A stretch of DNA of 64,000 nucleotides from Rhizobium rhododendri (GTDB taxonomy: Bacteria; Pseudomonadota; Alphaproteobacteria; Rhizobiales; Rhizobiaceae), in contig NZ_CP117268.1 of the NCBI RefSeq assembly GCF_007000325.2, positions 1,466,639 to 1,530,638 of the forward strand, in the 5' to 3' direction. A model generated the notes under the pieces. It was given only the letters and a program-made list of their open reading frames with translations, was not told where the DNA came from and made no database searches. This document shows positions 1 through 8,445 of the stretch, one piece after another; the stretch's first letter is position 1; every line of letters begins with the position of its first letter. A program made the position numbers and the translations under genes.

Positions 1-193
1 GCCTGTGTGGCAGGCCGGCGGCAAGTCCGAAGGCCTGGGGGGTGACGCAGCCGAGTTGCTGCTGGAAAAGGCTCGCTTCCCGCATATGCGGCGCCGCGTT
101 GTACCATTCGTCGACGCTGCCACCGAGGGAGAGGATGACGAGCTCATCCTTCAGCCGGGCCGAAAGGGCTTTCATGCAATCGAAGCGTTTCAT
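1..193 (-). CDS. TPP-dependent decarboxylase, beta-type subunit (5' part only)
   Basis: Only the first 64 codons lie in the window; the gene runs off the left edge. The start ATG at 193 overlaps the stop of the preceding alpha-subunit gene (ATGA), so the two are translationally coupled. The visible protein begins MKRFDCMKALSARLKDEL and continues with a glycine-rich stretch ending QAFGLAAGLPHR. This resembles the TPP-binding half of sulfopyruvate/phosphonopyruvate decarboxylases, which are split into two subunits in the ComDE family. The cofactor-binding GDG...N motif would lie beyond the window. The substrate cannot be told from this fragment. The call rests mainly on pairing with the alpha gene. 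Confidence 0.6.
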   Translation of the reverse strand, partial: MKRFDCMKALSARLKDELVILSLGGSVDEWYNAAPHMREASLFQQQLGCVTPQAFGLAAGLPHR

Positions 194-690
194 CGGACGA
201 TCTCCCCGCCAAGCGCGATTGCCGAATGGTAATAGGCCGCATAGGACCACTTGAAGGCGTCGGTGATGGCCCGCTCGATCGCCTCTTCCTCGCGCACGAT
301 CCGGTACGGAATGCGCAGCGCGTCGAGCACCGGCTCCATGGTTATGCCATGGGGGATCGCCCACCAGTTGTTCTCGCCGAGCTCGCCGCGATAGCTCATC
401 AGCATGACGACCGGGATGCCGGCACCAAGGCCCATGCGCGCCAGGGGTTCGACAGACGCCCTGAGCCCGGAATTTTCCATCACCAATGCTGCCCGTTTGC
501 CGGACAAAAAAACCCCGCCACAGATCGCGGCGCCCTCTCCCTCGTTCGTGACGCGGATCGTGCGGATATCGGGATCGGCATCAAGCGCCGGGTAGAGCTC
601 CTTGAACAGCGAGTCCGGCAGGTAGCAAACGACGCTCACGCCGGCCTTTTTCAGGCCACGGATGACAGCGTCAACAGCAGATTTTTTCAT
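190..690 (-). CDS. TPP-dependent decarboxylase, alpha-type subunit (sulfopyruvate decarboxylase-like)
   Basis: This is a 166-residue protein starting MKKSAVDAVIRGLKKAGVSV, about the length of ComD-type alpha subunits. It carries the pyrimidine-binding half of a TPP enzyme: the glutamate in the motif TNEGEGAAICGG (about residue 50), then a segment with MENSGL and the GELGENNWW stretch seen in sulfopyruvate decarboxylase alpha chains. I chose the ATG at 690 over an upstream one at 765 because GAGAGGA lies just before it. The gene is followed by the beta subunit with a 4-bp overlap. It probably decarboxylates a 2-oxo acid, but neither sulfopyruvate nor phosphonopyruvate metabolism is visible nearby, so the substrate is open. 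Confidence 0.7.
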   Translation of the reverse strand: MKKSAVDAVIRGLKKAGVSVVCYLPDSLFKELYPALDADPDIRTIRVTNEGEGAAICGGVFLSGKRAALVMENSGLRASVEPLARMGLGAGIPVVMLMSYRGELGENNWWAIPHGITMEPVLDALRIPYRIVREEEAIERAITDAFKWSYAAYYHSAIALGGEIVR

Positions 691-786
691 CGGGCATCCT
701 CTCTTCCCGGTCAGGGTGACAAATGCCGGATGTTCCGAATAGGGTCTTATTTTCGATCCATGCAATGCGCCAAAAGCAACATGTCA

Positions 787-1716
787 TCATGTTCGATCTT
801 CCGATCCATCAAGCGACTGCGCCAGAAGCCTGCCCATCGCCGAGGCGGCGTCCGACATTTCCTTCTCCGAGCGCGAGAGAAGCATCAGCTTGCGCGGATT
901 GACCTTGGCGTCGTGCAAGGGGACGAACGTCAGCGTCCCATCGGCAATCTCCTGTTCGATGCCGACACGGGTCTGCAGCACCGTGCCGAGGTCGCGCTTG
1001 GCAAGATCGATCATGAGCCCGATGGAGTTGGTGCGCGCGCGGGGCGTCAGGTCGACGAAAGATCGGCTGAAGGCATCCTCGACCCAGGCGCCGAGCGTCA
1101 GGCTGGCGTCAGACAGGATGACCCGTTCGCCGGCAAGGTCGAACAGCTTCAGTTCCTTCTTCTGCGCATGACGGCTATCCGGGAGCGCCAGTACGCCGAG
1201 CGGCAACAGCACAGTCGAAATGCGCCGCACATTGCGCGCCACTTTGACGTCGAACACGACAGCAAGATCGCATTCGCCAGCGGCCACGGCATCGGCGGCC
1301 TGCTGCGATCCCATCACCCTGACATCGACGGAGATCTCCGGGTGCCGCTTCCAGAATTCCTGCAGGGCGTCCGGCATCAATCCCCGCGAGACGCTTTCGA
1401 TGATGGCGACGGAGACGGTACCGCGATGCAGTCCGTTGAGATCGTTGATCTCGGTGCAGGCGCGCTTCAGTTCCGACAGGCTGAGACGGGCGTGATAGAG
1501 CATCAGTTCACCGGCGCTGGTGAGCTTCAGCCGCTGGCGGACACGCTCGAAGAGAGGCGTGCCGAGCTCTTCCTCGAGCTGCTTCAGGATACGGCTGATC
1601 GAGGACGGTGCGACGTTCAGGGCCTGGGCTGCCTGGCGAATGGAGCCAAGACGCGCCACGAGCTGAAAGTAGTGGAGACGGGTGGCCACAAGCCCGAGCC
1701 GAAACGGATCCATCAT
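787..1716 (-). CDS. LysR-family transcriptional regulator
   Basis: The 309-residue protein has a standard LysR layout. An N-terminal winged helix-turn-helix at about residues 14-72 includes GSIRQAAQALNVAPSSISR and the downstream LEEELGTPLFER motif. A periplasmic-binding-protein-like effector domain follows from about residue 95 (GTVSVAIIESVSRGL). Two ATG codons are adjacent at 1716 and 1713; neither has a strong ribosome site. The gene lies in the same direction as the GST/Rieske genes upstream and 97 bp before the decarboxylase pair. It is the natural candidate regulator of the left-end catabolic genes. The effector is unknown and could be a methylated purine or a keto acid. Confidence 0.88.
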   Translation of the reverse strand: MMDPFRLGLVATRLHYFQLVARLGSIRQAAQALNVAPSSISRILKQLEEELGTPLFERVRQRLKLTSAGELMLYHARLSLSELKRACTEINDLNGLHRGTVSVAIIESVSRGLMPDALQEFWKRHPEISVDVRVMGSQQAADAVAAGECDLAVVFDVKVARNVRRISTVLLPLGVLALPDSRHAQKKELKLFDLAGERVILSDASLTLGAWVEDAFSRSFVDLTPRARTNSIGLMIDLAKRDLGTVLQTRVGIEQEIADGTLTFVPLHDAKVNPRKLMLLSRSEKEMSDAASAMGRLLAQSLDGSEDRT

Positions 1717-1749
1717 GCCAACATGCCCATAAGCCGCGCCTTTCCGCTC

Positions 1750-2382
1750 TCAGTGATAATCGGGAATGCCGGGCATGGTCAGGAAGCCCTTGAGCGAGCG
1801 GAAATGCCGGATCCAGCGTCGCAGCGCCGGGAACTCCGCGTGATCGATGCCGAAATCGCGGCTGAGGGCGAAGGATGGGAAAAGCATGAGGTCGCCAAGC
1901 GTCGGACCGCTGCCGCAAAACCACTCCAGCCCATCGAAATGGCGGATTGTCATGTGGTCGTCCATGATCCGGAAGGCTTTGCGGGCCGAGGCGCGAAGCG
2001 TTGTTTCGTCACCGGGCGTATCGAACAGCGCCTGCAGCCGGGCCGCCACCGCCGGGCCAAGGGCAGTGTCGCCAAAGCCGACCCATCGGACGACGTCGGC
2101 GAAGGCCTTCGGGTCGTGCGGCAGCCACTGTTGCGCCGCGTCGTGCGCCCGGGCAAGATAAAGAAGAACGGGCGCCATGCCGTAAACGACGAGATCGCCA
2201 TCCTTGACGACGGGAAGCGTCCCGAGCGGATTGAGAGCCAGCATGGCCGGCTTCCCGTGCTCCTGCCCCGGAAACATGTCGATGGCCACGGTCTGCCAAT
2301 CCAGCCCGAGCATGGATAGCAAAAGGCGAGCGCGGTAGCTGTTTTCGTCGAGTTCGTAGCCGTAGAGGGTGATTTCCGGCAT
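1750..2382 (-). CDS. Glutathione S-transferase-like protein (candidate NdmE-like partner)
   Basis: The 210-residue protein begins MPEITLYGYELDENSYRAR and has the two-domain GST layout. A thioredoxin-like N-terminal half includes NPLGTLPVVKDGDLVVYG (cis-proline loop and the glutathione-gamma-glutamyl contact region, about 50-70). An all-helical C-terminal half carries the conserved PTLGDLMLFP-type segment near residue 165. The start at 2382 overlaps the stop of the Rieske gene. Translational coupling to a Rieske protein matters: in the Pseudomonas caffeine pathway, a GST-like protein (NdmE) is a structural partner of the Rieske-less N7-demethylase NdmC and of NdmD. A detoxification GST is the alternative reading. 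Sequence similarity to NdmE itself could not be measured here. Confidence 0.8.
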   Translation of the reverse strand: MPEITLYGYELDENSYRARLLLSMLGLDWQTVAIDMFPGQEHGKPAMLALNPLGTLPVVKDGDLVVYGMAPVLLYLARAHDAAQQWLPHDPKAFADVVRWVGFGDTALGPAVAARLQALFDTPGDETTLRASARKAFRIMDDHMTIRHFDGLEWFCGSGPTLGDLMLFPSFALSRDFGIDHAEFPALRRWIRHFRSLKGFLTMPGIPDYH

Positions 2383-3044
2383 CAGGCCATCTCCGCCGTT
2401 TGCTCGAGTTCGAACCGCATCTTTTCCATCAGGCGGGCGTGGTGCGCCTGCCTGCCGCTTGCCTGCGGGGAATGAGGGCCGAGAATGACACCGTGAATGG
2501 CGGTCTTGTCGGGGGAGACTTGCTGGACGGCCATGAGCAGCCGGTCGCCATCCGCCGCCAGCAGTCCGGTGTTGGCATCCAGATGTTTCATTCCTGCCTG
2601 ATCGAGCGCCGCGAGCACATCGCTGATCGGACAATCGACATAGAGGCTGCGGACGGGCGCGAATTCTGCGGCACCCACGGCATCTGGCAAAACGGCCTCG
2701 CTGGATGCCGTCGCCCAGATGATCCCGTAGTCCTCCCGCGCAAGATATGTCGGCACCTTGATCGTCGAAGGCACGTCCAGCGCAGGATGGGCCGGGATGT
2801 AGCGGCACTGACCGGCAGCATCATACTGCCAGCCGTGGTAGAGGCAGGCAATATGGTCGCCGCGCACGAAGCCGAAGCTCATCCGCATGCCGCGATGCGG
2901 ACAGCGATCCTCCCAGACATGGACGATGCCGCTGCTGTCGCGCCAGACGACGATCTCCTGCTCGTCGACGACGGCACCCGCCGAGGTTCCGGGCTCGATC
3001 GAGGACGAAAGCCCGACCGGCACCCACCCTGCTTCCAGTCTCAT
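2382..3044 (-). CDS. Stand-alone Rieske [2Fe-2S] protein
   Basis: The 220-residue protein has a complete Rieske centre: Cys48 and His50 in CPHRGMRMSFG, and Cys67 and His70 in CLYHGWQYD. It matches the N-terminal domain of aromatic-ring hydroxylase alpha subunits (opening GWVPVGLSSSIEPG, then ALEDRCPH-type WEDRCPH). No mononuclear-iron catalytic motif (D-x2-H-x4-H) follows. The last 90 residues (from about LYVDCPISDV) look like a remnant or assembly segment. The start at 3044 is supported by GAGGAG eight bases upstream. The gene is 13 bp downstream of the acylphosphatase-like gene and overlaps the GST gene by one base. Its likely role is electron delivery to the Rieske-less oxygenase at 8555-9406. 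Confidence 0.85.
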   Translation of the reverse strand: MRLEAGWVPVGLSSSIEPGTSAGAVVDEQEIVVWRDSSGIVHVWEDRCPHRGMRMSFGFVRGDHIACLYHGWQYDAAGQCRYIPAHPALDVPSTIKVPTYLAREDYGIIWATASSEAVLPDAVGAAEFAPVRSLYVDCPISDVLAALDQAGMKHLDANTGLLAADGDRLLMAVQQVSPDKTAIHGVILGPHSPQASGRQAHHARLMEKMRFELEQTAEMA

Positions 3045-3057
3045 GATCCGCTCCTCT

Positions 3058-3297
3058 TCATGCCGCAGCACGCCGCTCGATATCCAGGATGATACAATCG
3101 TAAGGGCCCAGGCTGCAGGCCATCTCGAACGCATCGACGAGATCGCCATGACCGCGCACCGAAAGGCTGGCAGCTGCACTGTCGCAGGCGCCGAAGTCGA
3201 TTTGCAGATCCAGCTTGCGGGCGCGATGCGTGGCAAACTCCGTGAAGCTGTCGCAGATCATCTGACCGCGAAAGGTAAAGCTAGCCGCTTCGATCAT
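3058..3297 (-). CDS. Small acylphosphatase-like protein, probably non-catalytic
   Basis: The 79-residue protein has the length and pattern of the acylphosphatase fold. An early FTFRG strand is followed by a helix (SFTEFATHRARKLDL), a central VRGHGDLVDAFEMACSLGP segment typical of the second helix, and a final hydrophobic strand. The catalytic arginine expected in the VQGVGFR loop is absent (the loop reads QMICDSFTEF), and the catalytic VRN asparagine is not visible. It is the first gene of the minus-strand operon leading into the Rieske and GST genes. I infer a structural or assembly role rather than hydrolysis of acylphosphates. It could also be an unrelated alpha/beta protein. Confidence 0.6.
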   Translation of the reverse strand: MIEAASFTFRGQMICDSFTEFATHRARKLDLQIDFGACDSAAASLSVRGHGDLVDAFEMACSLGPYDCIILDIERRAAA

Positions 3298-3682
3298 CGC
3301 TCAACCTCGCTCGGGCAAGTGCCGTTCTGCGGTCTCCCAGTAGCCTTGACCTGCATGAAAATGACCCGTTTTGCATAAATTTTAATCGCGCCTTAGTTTT
3401 GTGCATCCTATCCGGTTTTTGCCGGAGAGTTCAAGCCAGTTTGGTGACGGAGTTGTTGCCTTTTGCGCCTGAGTGCCTTCGAAAAATTGGCACTATTCCG
3501 AACAAATGCCGTCTGACACTGTGATTGCCGATAGCTTCTTGCAAGCTTGAGATGGACGAAACCGCGCAGATCTACGCCGCTCCAGAGCCGTTTTCGACCG
3601 GGAAATTGGTCCTCGTCATCTGGCACAGTTGTTGCGTCGCATAAATCAACGCTGGCCGAAGCCGGCTATAAAGGGGGATACC
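3298..3682. promoter_or_regulatory. Divergent promoter region between the Rieske operon and the BMP importer
   Basis: This 385-bp stretch separates two divergent operons and holds no convincing gene. It contains an AT-rich block around 3365-3400, a small hairpin (CCGG, six-base loop, CCGG) near 3412-3425, and a sigma-54 promoter for the rightward operon, annotated separately. LysR-type sites are likely here but I could not pick one out with confidence. Confidence 0.6.
3621..3635 (+). promoter_or_regulatory. Sigma-54 (-24/-12) promoter of the BMP importer operon
   Basis: The sequence TGGCACAGTTGTTGC fits the RpoN consensus TGGCAC-N5-TTGC at every fixed base, with the GG and GC pairs exactly ten bases apart. 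Transcription would start near 3647, about 36 bp before the ATG at 3683. This implies activation by an enhancer-binding protein such as NtrC under nitrogen limitation. Confidence 0.8.
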
Positions 3683-4804
3683 ATGCTGGACTTGCGTACG
3701 CTTTCAAGGCGCGGATTTTTGAACATGAGTGCCGCTGGCGCCGCCTCGCTGATGCTGCCGACAGGCTTTGCCCGCCAGGCATTGGCCGCCTCGGCATTTC
3801 CCCCGATCAAGGAAGAAGACGCTGTCGTCGGTTTCGGCCATGTCGGCCCGATCTCCGACGAGGGATGGACCTGGTCCCACCATCAGGGTCTGCTGGCCGT
3901 CAAGAAGGCCTATCCCAAACTCAAGAAGGTTCTCGAGGTCGAGAACATTCCCTACTCGGCCGACGCCACACGCACCTATCGCCAGTTCGTCAGCGAGGGC
4001 GCCAACATCATCTTCGATACGTCGTCCAACGGCGATTTCCTGCATGAGGTGGTCAAGCGCGCCACCGACGTCGCCTTCATGGAATGCGACGGCCGCGTGA
4101 CGATGGACAATCTCGGCTGGTATTACCTCGCTCACTGGTATCCGACTTATGTGATCGGTGTGGCCGCCGGCCATCTGTCTAAAACCGGCAAGCTCGGCTA
4201 CATCGCCTCTTTCCCGGTCGCTTCCGTCTATGCATCGACCAACGCGTTCCTGATGGGCGCTCGCAGCGTCAACCCGAACGCCGTGTTGCAGACGATCGTC
4301 ATCAACTCGTGGTTCGACCCGCAGGCAGCGACGCAGGCCGGCACGGCATTGATCGACAACGGCTGCGACTTCCTCTTCGGCATCATGGACGAAGCCGGAT
4401 ATCTCCAGGTCGCGGAAAAGCGTGGCGTCTGGGCGGCGATGTGGAACACCGACATCCGCCGCTACGGCCCGAACTCCTATGTCTCGTCCGTGCTGATCGA
4501 CTTCACCAAATTCTATGTCGACCAGGTCGGCAAGCGTCTCGCCGGCACCTGGACGCCGACCGAGCAGCTGTTTGCTATGGGTGCTGGCGTCGATCGCGAC
4601 AAATGGGGCGAAAAGGTTCCGACCGACGTCGCGGCGGCGGCCGACGCAGTCCGCCAGAAGATGGTTGGCGGCTGGTCGCCGTTTACCGGAGAGATCAAGG
4701 ATGCAAGCGGAAAGGTACGGGTTGCTGCCGGCCAGACGATGACCGACCTGGAACTCTACAACTGGGACTGGTCGGTCGAGGGCGTCTCGGGCCTTTCCGG
4801 CTGA
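3683..4804 (+). CDS. BMP-family ABC transporter substrate-binding protein (nucleobase/nucleoside type)
   Basis: The 373-residue precursor has a twin-arginine-like leader: residues 5-10 read RTLSRRGFL, followed by a hydrophobic stretch ending near ARQALA-ASA. The mature part has BMP/Med-family features, including GFGHVGPISDEGWTWSHHQG near the N-terminus, a GANIIFDTSS segment and a GKLGYIASFPV segment. The ATG at 3683 was chosen because AAGGGGG precedes it by five bases. In this family the ligands are usually purine nucleosides or related heterocycles. Together with guanine deaminase and the Rieske genes, a (methyl)purine ligand is plausible. A sigma-54 promoter lies 48 bp upstream. A strong hairpin separates it from the ATPase gene. 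Confidence 0.88.
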   Translation: MLDLRTLSRRGFLNMSAAGAASLMLPTGFARQALAASAFPPIKEEDAVVGFGHVGPISDEGWTWSHHQGLLAVKKAYPKLKKVLEVENIPYSADATRTYRQFVSEGANIIFDTSSNGDFLHEVVKRATDVAFMECDGRVTMDNLGWYYLAHWYPTYVIGVAAGHLSKTGKLGYIASFPVASVYASTNAFLMGARSVNPNAVLQTIVINSWFDPQAATQAGTALIDNGCDFLFGIMDEAGYLQVAEKRGVWAAMWNTDIRRYGPNSYVSSVLIDFTKFYVDQVGKRLAGTWTPTEQLFAMGAGVDRDKWGEKVPTDVAAAADAVRQKMVGGWSPFTGEIKDASGKVRVAAGQTMTDLELYNWDWSVEGVSGLSG

Positions 4805-4830
4805 TCCCGGTCGACGACCGCCAATCCGGG

Positions 4831-4850
4831 ACCCGGCCTTGCGGCCGGGT
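4831..4850 (+). other. Intercistronic hairpin between binding-protein and ATPase genes
   Basis: ACCCGGCC, loop TTGC, GGCCGGGT form a perfect 8-bp stem 26 bp after the binding-protein stop. No U-run follows, so it is more likely an mRNA-stabilising or processing hairpin than a terminator. Such hairpins often allow higher expression of the binding protein than of the membrane parts. Confidence 0.6.
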
Positions 4851-4878
4851 TCGCTGCTTCCCTTCCGGTGCATAATTG

Positions 4879-6453
4879 ATGACTGAAAACGCGATCCGTT
4901 TCAAAGCTCCTGCCGGTGCGCCGCCTTTGGTCCAGCTGAAGGGTATCGCCAAGTATTTTCCAGGCGTCGTCGCCAACGAGAATGTCGACCTCGATGTCAT
5001 GCCCGGTGAGATCCACGCCCTCTTGGGCGAAAACGGCGCCGGCAAGTCGACCCTGATGAACATCCTGACCGGTATCTACCAGCCAGACGCGGGCGAAATT
5101 ATTATCGACGGCTACGCCAAGCAGTTCGCCACCCCGCTGCAGGCCATCGCTGCGGGCATCGGCATGGTGCATCAGCATTTCAAGCTCGTGCAGGCGTTCA
5201 CTGTTGCCGAAAACATCCATCTCGGCTGGTCTGAGACACCCCGCCGTGCCTCGGCGCCTGTTCTGGAAGCCCGGACTGAGGCGCTTGCCGAAAAATTCAA
5301 TCTCCAGACCCGACCGGGCGCGCGGGTGAGCGACCTGTCGACGGGTGAGCAGCAGCGCGTCGAAATCCTGCGCGTGCTTGCCCGCCAGGCGCGCGTGCTG
5401 ATCCTCGACGAGCCGACGGCAGTGCTGACTCCTGCCGAAGCCCGCGAGCTCTTCAAGGCCTTGCGCAACTTCGTCGCCAGCGGCAATGCCGTCATCTTCA
5501 TCAGCCATAAGCTCGACGAGGTGCTGGAAATCTCCGATCGCATCAGCATCCTGCGCGGCGGCCGCAAGATGGCGACGGTCGAGGCGGCCGAGTGCAATCC
5601 GCGCATGCTTGCAAAGCTCATGGTCGGTCGCGATATCGTGCTTGCCGACATGCGCCAGCGCTCGCCGACCGCGGCTGCCATGTCGGCGACACCGGCGCTC
5701 AGCCTTGAGCACGTCTCGGCTTCGGGCGACAACGGCAATCAGGCATTGTTCGATGTCTCGCTCGACGTCCGGGCCGGCGAGATCGTCGGCATTGCGGGCG
5801 TCGCTGGCAATGGGCAGCGCGAGTTTAGCCAGGTGCTGACAGGCATTCGCCCGCTCAGCGCAGGCCGCATCCTGATCGATGGCAGCACGGTGGAGAATGG
5901 CAATGCGGCATTTTTTGCAGATAGTGGCATCGGCCACATTCCGGAAGACCGACTGCACAGCGGCCTGGCGCCGGCGCTGAGCATCACCGTCAATGCTGTC
6001 ATGCGCGAATACAAGACACCGCGGATCTCGGCAGGAGGCATCTACCGCCTGGCCTCGGCAGCGGCGCTGGCCAAGGAAATTGCCGCCGCTGCCGAGGTGG
6101 CCATTCCGGATTTCGCCATGCCGGTCCGCAACCTGTCGGGCGGCAACCAGCAGCGGCTGGTGGCGCGTCGCGAAATGCGGATCGCCCACCGCGTGCTAGT
6201 GGCCGCCTATCCCAGCCGCGGCCTCGACGTCGGCGCCATCAACACGATGCTGCGCTATATCGTCGAGCTGCGCGACGCCGGCGCCGGTATCATCCTCATT
6301 TCCGAAGAACTTGAGGAACTGTTGAACGTCTCAGACCGGATCGCCGTTCTCTATGAAGGCCGGATCATGGGCATCGTCGATACCGACAACGCCGACCTCG
6401 ACGAGATCGGCCTGCTCATGGGCGGCCGCGCACCAACCCACGAGGCCGCCTGA
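4879..6453 (+). CDS. ABC transporter ATP-binding protein, two-domain (BMP importer)
   Basis: The 524-residue protein has two fused nucleotide-binding domains, as is usual for BMP and ribose importers. The first domain has Walker A GENGAGKS (about 50), signature LSTGEQQRVEIL and Walker B VLILDEPTAVLTP. The second has a degenerate Walker A (GVAGNGQREF) and signature LSGGNQQRLVARR. In its Walker B region the usual DEP is AYPSRGLD, the normal pattern for the degenerate second domain of this subfamily. The ATG at 4879 is preferred to the TTG at 4876. It is followed directly by two permease genes, so genes 3683-8445 make one complete importer. Confidence 0.92.
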   Translation: MTENAIRFKAPAGAPPLVQLKGIAKYFPGVVANENVDLDVMPGEIHALLGENGAGKSTLMNILTGIYQPDAGEIIIDGYAKQFATPLQAIAAGIGMVHQHFKLVQAFTVAENIHLGWSETPRRASAPVLEARTEALAEKFNLQTRPGARVSDLSTGEQQRVEILRVLARQARVLILDEPTAVLTPAEARELFKALRNFVASGNAVIFISHKLDEVLEISDRISILRGGRKMATVEAAECNPRMLAKLMVGRDIVLADMRQRSPTAAAMSATPALSLEHVSASGDNGNQALFDVSLDVRAGEIVGIAGVAGNGQREFSQVLTGIRPLSAGRILIDGSTVENGNAAFFADSGIGHIPEDRLHSGLAPALSITVNAVMREYKTPRISAGGIYRLASAAALAKEIAAAAEVAIPDFAMPVRNLSGGNQQRLVARREMRIAHRVLVAAYPSRGLDVGAINTMLRYIVELRDAGAGIILISEELEELLNVSDRIAVLYEGRIMGIVDTDNADLDEIGLLMGGRAPTHEAA

Positions 6454-6454
6454 G

Positions 6455-7498
6455 ATGGCTGCATCACTTCGCCTTCAGCGTCTGCCGTCCGCGTCGCCCG
6501 TCATAGCCCTTGCGGCGCGCGCCGCAGCCATTGTCATTGCCCTCGTCTTTGCCGGTATCGTCCTGTCGCTCACCGGGGCCGATCCTCTCAATCTCGGCCT
6601 GCAGGTGCTGAGCGCCAGCTTCGGATCGAGTTTTGGATTGGAGGATCTGGCGCTGCTGCTCATTCCCCTGATCCTCACCGGGCTGTCGGTCGCTGTCGCT
6701 CAGCAGATCGGCGCCTGGAATATCGGGGCGGAAGGCCAGTTCTACGCGGGGGCCTTCGGTGCCGCCGCTGTCGGTCTCTTCGTGCCAGGACCGCCGGTCA
6801 TCATCCTGCCGATGATGTTCGTCGCCGGACTTGTCGGCGGCGCCGCCTGGATCCTCGTGCCGACGCTTGCGCGCGCCTATGCCGGTGTCAACGAGCTGAT
6901 CACGACGCTACTGCTCAATTTCGTCGCGATCCTGCTCGTCTACTATGTCTCGACGAACGCCTGGCGCGACAAGATGGCGAATTCCGCCACCAAACGACTT
7001 TCCGCTGAAATCCCGGACTTCTGGGGCTCAGTCCACTGGGGCCTGCCGATTGCCGTGATCGTCGCGCTGGCCGTCGCGGCCTTGCTGGCGTTCTCGCGCT
7101 GGGGCTATGAAGTGCGCCTCGTCGGCTCGAACCCATCGGCGGCGCGCTATGCGGGCATGCCGGTCCGCAGGCACCTGATTACCGTCATGCTGCTCTCCGG
7201 TGCCATCGCCGGTCTCGCCGGCATGTTGGAGATCGCTGGCACGGTTCATCGCCTGCAAGGCGGCATCTCCAACAATTACGGCTATCTCGGTATCATGGTC
7301 GCGGTTCTCGCCCGCAGTTCGGCCATCGGCGTCATTTTTTCCGCAGCGCTGATGGCCTTCATCCTCAATTCCGGAATCATCCTGCAGACGCAGGGGCTGA
7401 CGACGTCGACCGTGCTGGCAATCACCGGATTGATCCTGTTTCTGACCGCGATCGGCGACGAACTCGCCCATTACCGCATCGCCCGCGACAAGGCTTGA
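6455..7498 (+). CDS. ABC transporter permease 1 (BMP importer)
   Basis: This is a 347-residue polytopic membrane protein of the BPD_transp_2 (LivH/RbsC/YufP-like) family. The hallmark segments are QIGAWNIGAEGQFYAGAF (about 85-102), typical of nucleoside/purine permeases, and a later GYEVRLVGSNPSAARYAGM coupling loop. About nine or ten hydrophobic segments are visible. The ATG begins one base after the ATPase stop. It should pair with the next permease to form the membrane channel. Confidence 0.92.
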   Translation: MAASLRLQRLPSASPVIALAARAAAIVIALVFAGIVLSLTGADPLNLGLQVLSASFGSSFGLEDLALLLIPLILTGLSVAVAQQIGAWNIGAEGQFYAGAFGAAAVGLFVPGPPVIILPMMFVAGLVGGAAWILVPTLARAYAGVNELITTLLLNFVAILLVYYVSTNAWRDKMANSATKRLSAEIPDFWGSVHWGLPIAVIVALAVAALLAFSRWGYEVRLVGSNPSAARYAGMPVRRHLITVMLLSGAIAGLAGMLEIAGTVHRLQGGISNNYGYLGIMVAVLARSSAIGVIFSAALMAFILNSGIILQTQGLTTSTVLAITGLILFLTAIGDELAHYRIARDKA

Positions 7499-7509
7499 GG
7501 AGACAGAGC

Positions 7510-8445
7510 ATGGACCTTCTGACCGGGCTTTTCACCACGGCGTTTCTTGCCGGCGGCGTGCTGGCGCTAGCCGCCCTCGGCGAGGTGCTGGCGGAACGCG
7601 TCGGCGTCGTCAATCTCGGTGTCGAAGGCCTGATGGCCATGGGGGCGCTGACGGCAATTGCCACCGTCGCGTCATTCCCGTCGCCAACGGTCGGTTTTCT
7701 CGCGGCGCTCGGCGTCGGCGCTGTCTTCGGCATGATGTTCGCGTTTGCCACTGTGATCCTCAGGGCAAATCAGGTGCTCTGCGGCCTTGCCTTGACACTG
7801 ATGGGCAATGGTCTCGCCTCCACGATCGGCCGCGCCTATTCCGGCATGCCCGCCCGTGCGGTGTTTGCCGGTATCGAGGTACCGCTTCTCAGTAGCATCC
7901 CGATCTTCGGGAAGGCCTTCTTTTCGCAGAACATCCTCGTCTATCTCATCTATATCATCCTGCCGGTCGGGCTCAGCTACCTTATGTTCCGGACCCGCCA
8001 CGGCCTCAACATGCGGGCTGTCGGCGAAAATCCGGCTGCGGCAGATGCTGCGGGCATTTCCGTCAATCTCATCCGCTTCGTCTACGTGACGGCCGGCTCT
8101 GCACTGGCGGCCGGTTCCGGTGCCTATCTGACGCTGACCTTCGTGCCCTCGTGGTCAGATGGCGTCGTCGCCGGTCGCGGCTGGATTGCCGTCGCACTGG
8201 TAATCTTTGCCGGCTACCGGCCGATCCCAGCCGTCCTGTCCGGGCTCCTGTTCGGCTTCATCACGGCACTCGGCTTCGTCGGCCAGGCGCGTGGCTGGCC
8301 GATTGCGCCGGCCTTTCTGTCGATGCTGCCCTATCTCGGCACCATGGCCTTCATCATCGTGCCGGTGCTCACCTGGCAGCGGATGCGCCGGATCATGGCG
8401 GCACCGGCGGCTATCGGCGTGCCCTATTACAGGGATGTGCGCTGA
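7510..8445 (+). CDS. ABC transporter permease 2 (BMP importer)
   Basis: This is a 311-residue membrane protein of the same family as YufQ. It has the ERVGVVNLGVEGLMAMGAL signature near the N-terminus and a RHGLNMRAVGENPAAADAAG coupling loop. The start at 7510 is preceded by GAGGAGACAGAGC, and the upstream in-frame codon is only a TTG. It completes the importer whose other parts are at 3683-7498. The stop overlaps the first base of a short downstream frame. Confidence 0.92.
   Translation: MDLLTGLFTTAFLAGGVLALAALGEVLAERVGVVNLGVEGLMAMGALTAIATVASFPSPTVGFLAALGVGAVFGMMFAFATVILRANQVLCGLALTLMGNGLASTIGRAYSGMPARAVFAGIEVPLLSSIPIFGKAFFSQNILVYLIYIILPVGLSYLMFRTRHGLNMRAVGENPAAADAAGISVNLIRFVYVTAGSALAAGSGAYLTLTFVPSWSDGVVAGRGWIAVALVIFAGYRPIPAVLSGLLFGFITALGFVGQARGWPIAPAFLSMLPYLGTMAFIIVPVLTWQRMRRIMAAPAAIGVPYYRDVR

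Noticed and set aside
226..2319. A 697-codon open frame on the plus strand
   Set aside because: It runs antisense across the LysR, GST and decarboxylase genes, which have clear family motifs; its sequence is Arg/His/Gln-rich low-quality protein typical of the opposite strand of high-GC genes.
2382..3236. A longer 284-residue Rieske protein starting at 3236
   Set aside because: The extra N-terminus overlaps the acylphosphatase-like gene in another frame, and GAGGAG marks the start at 3044.
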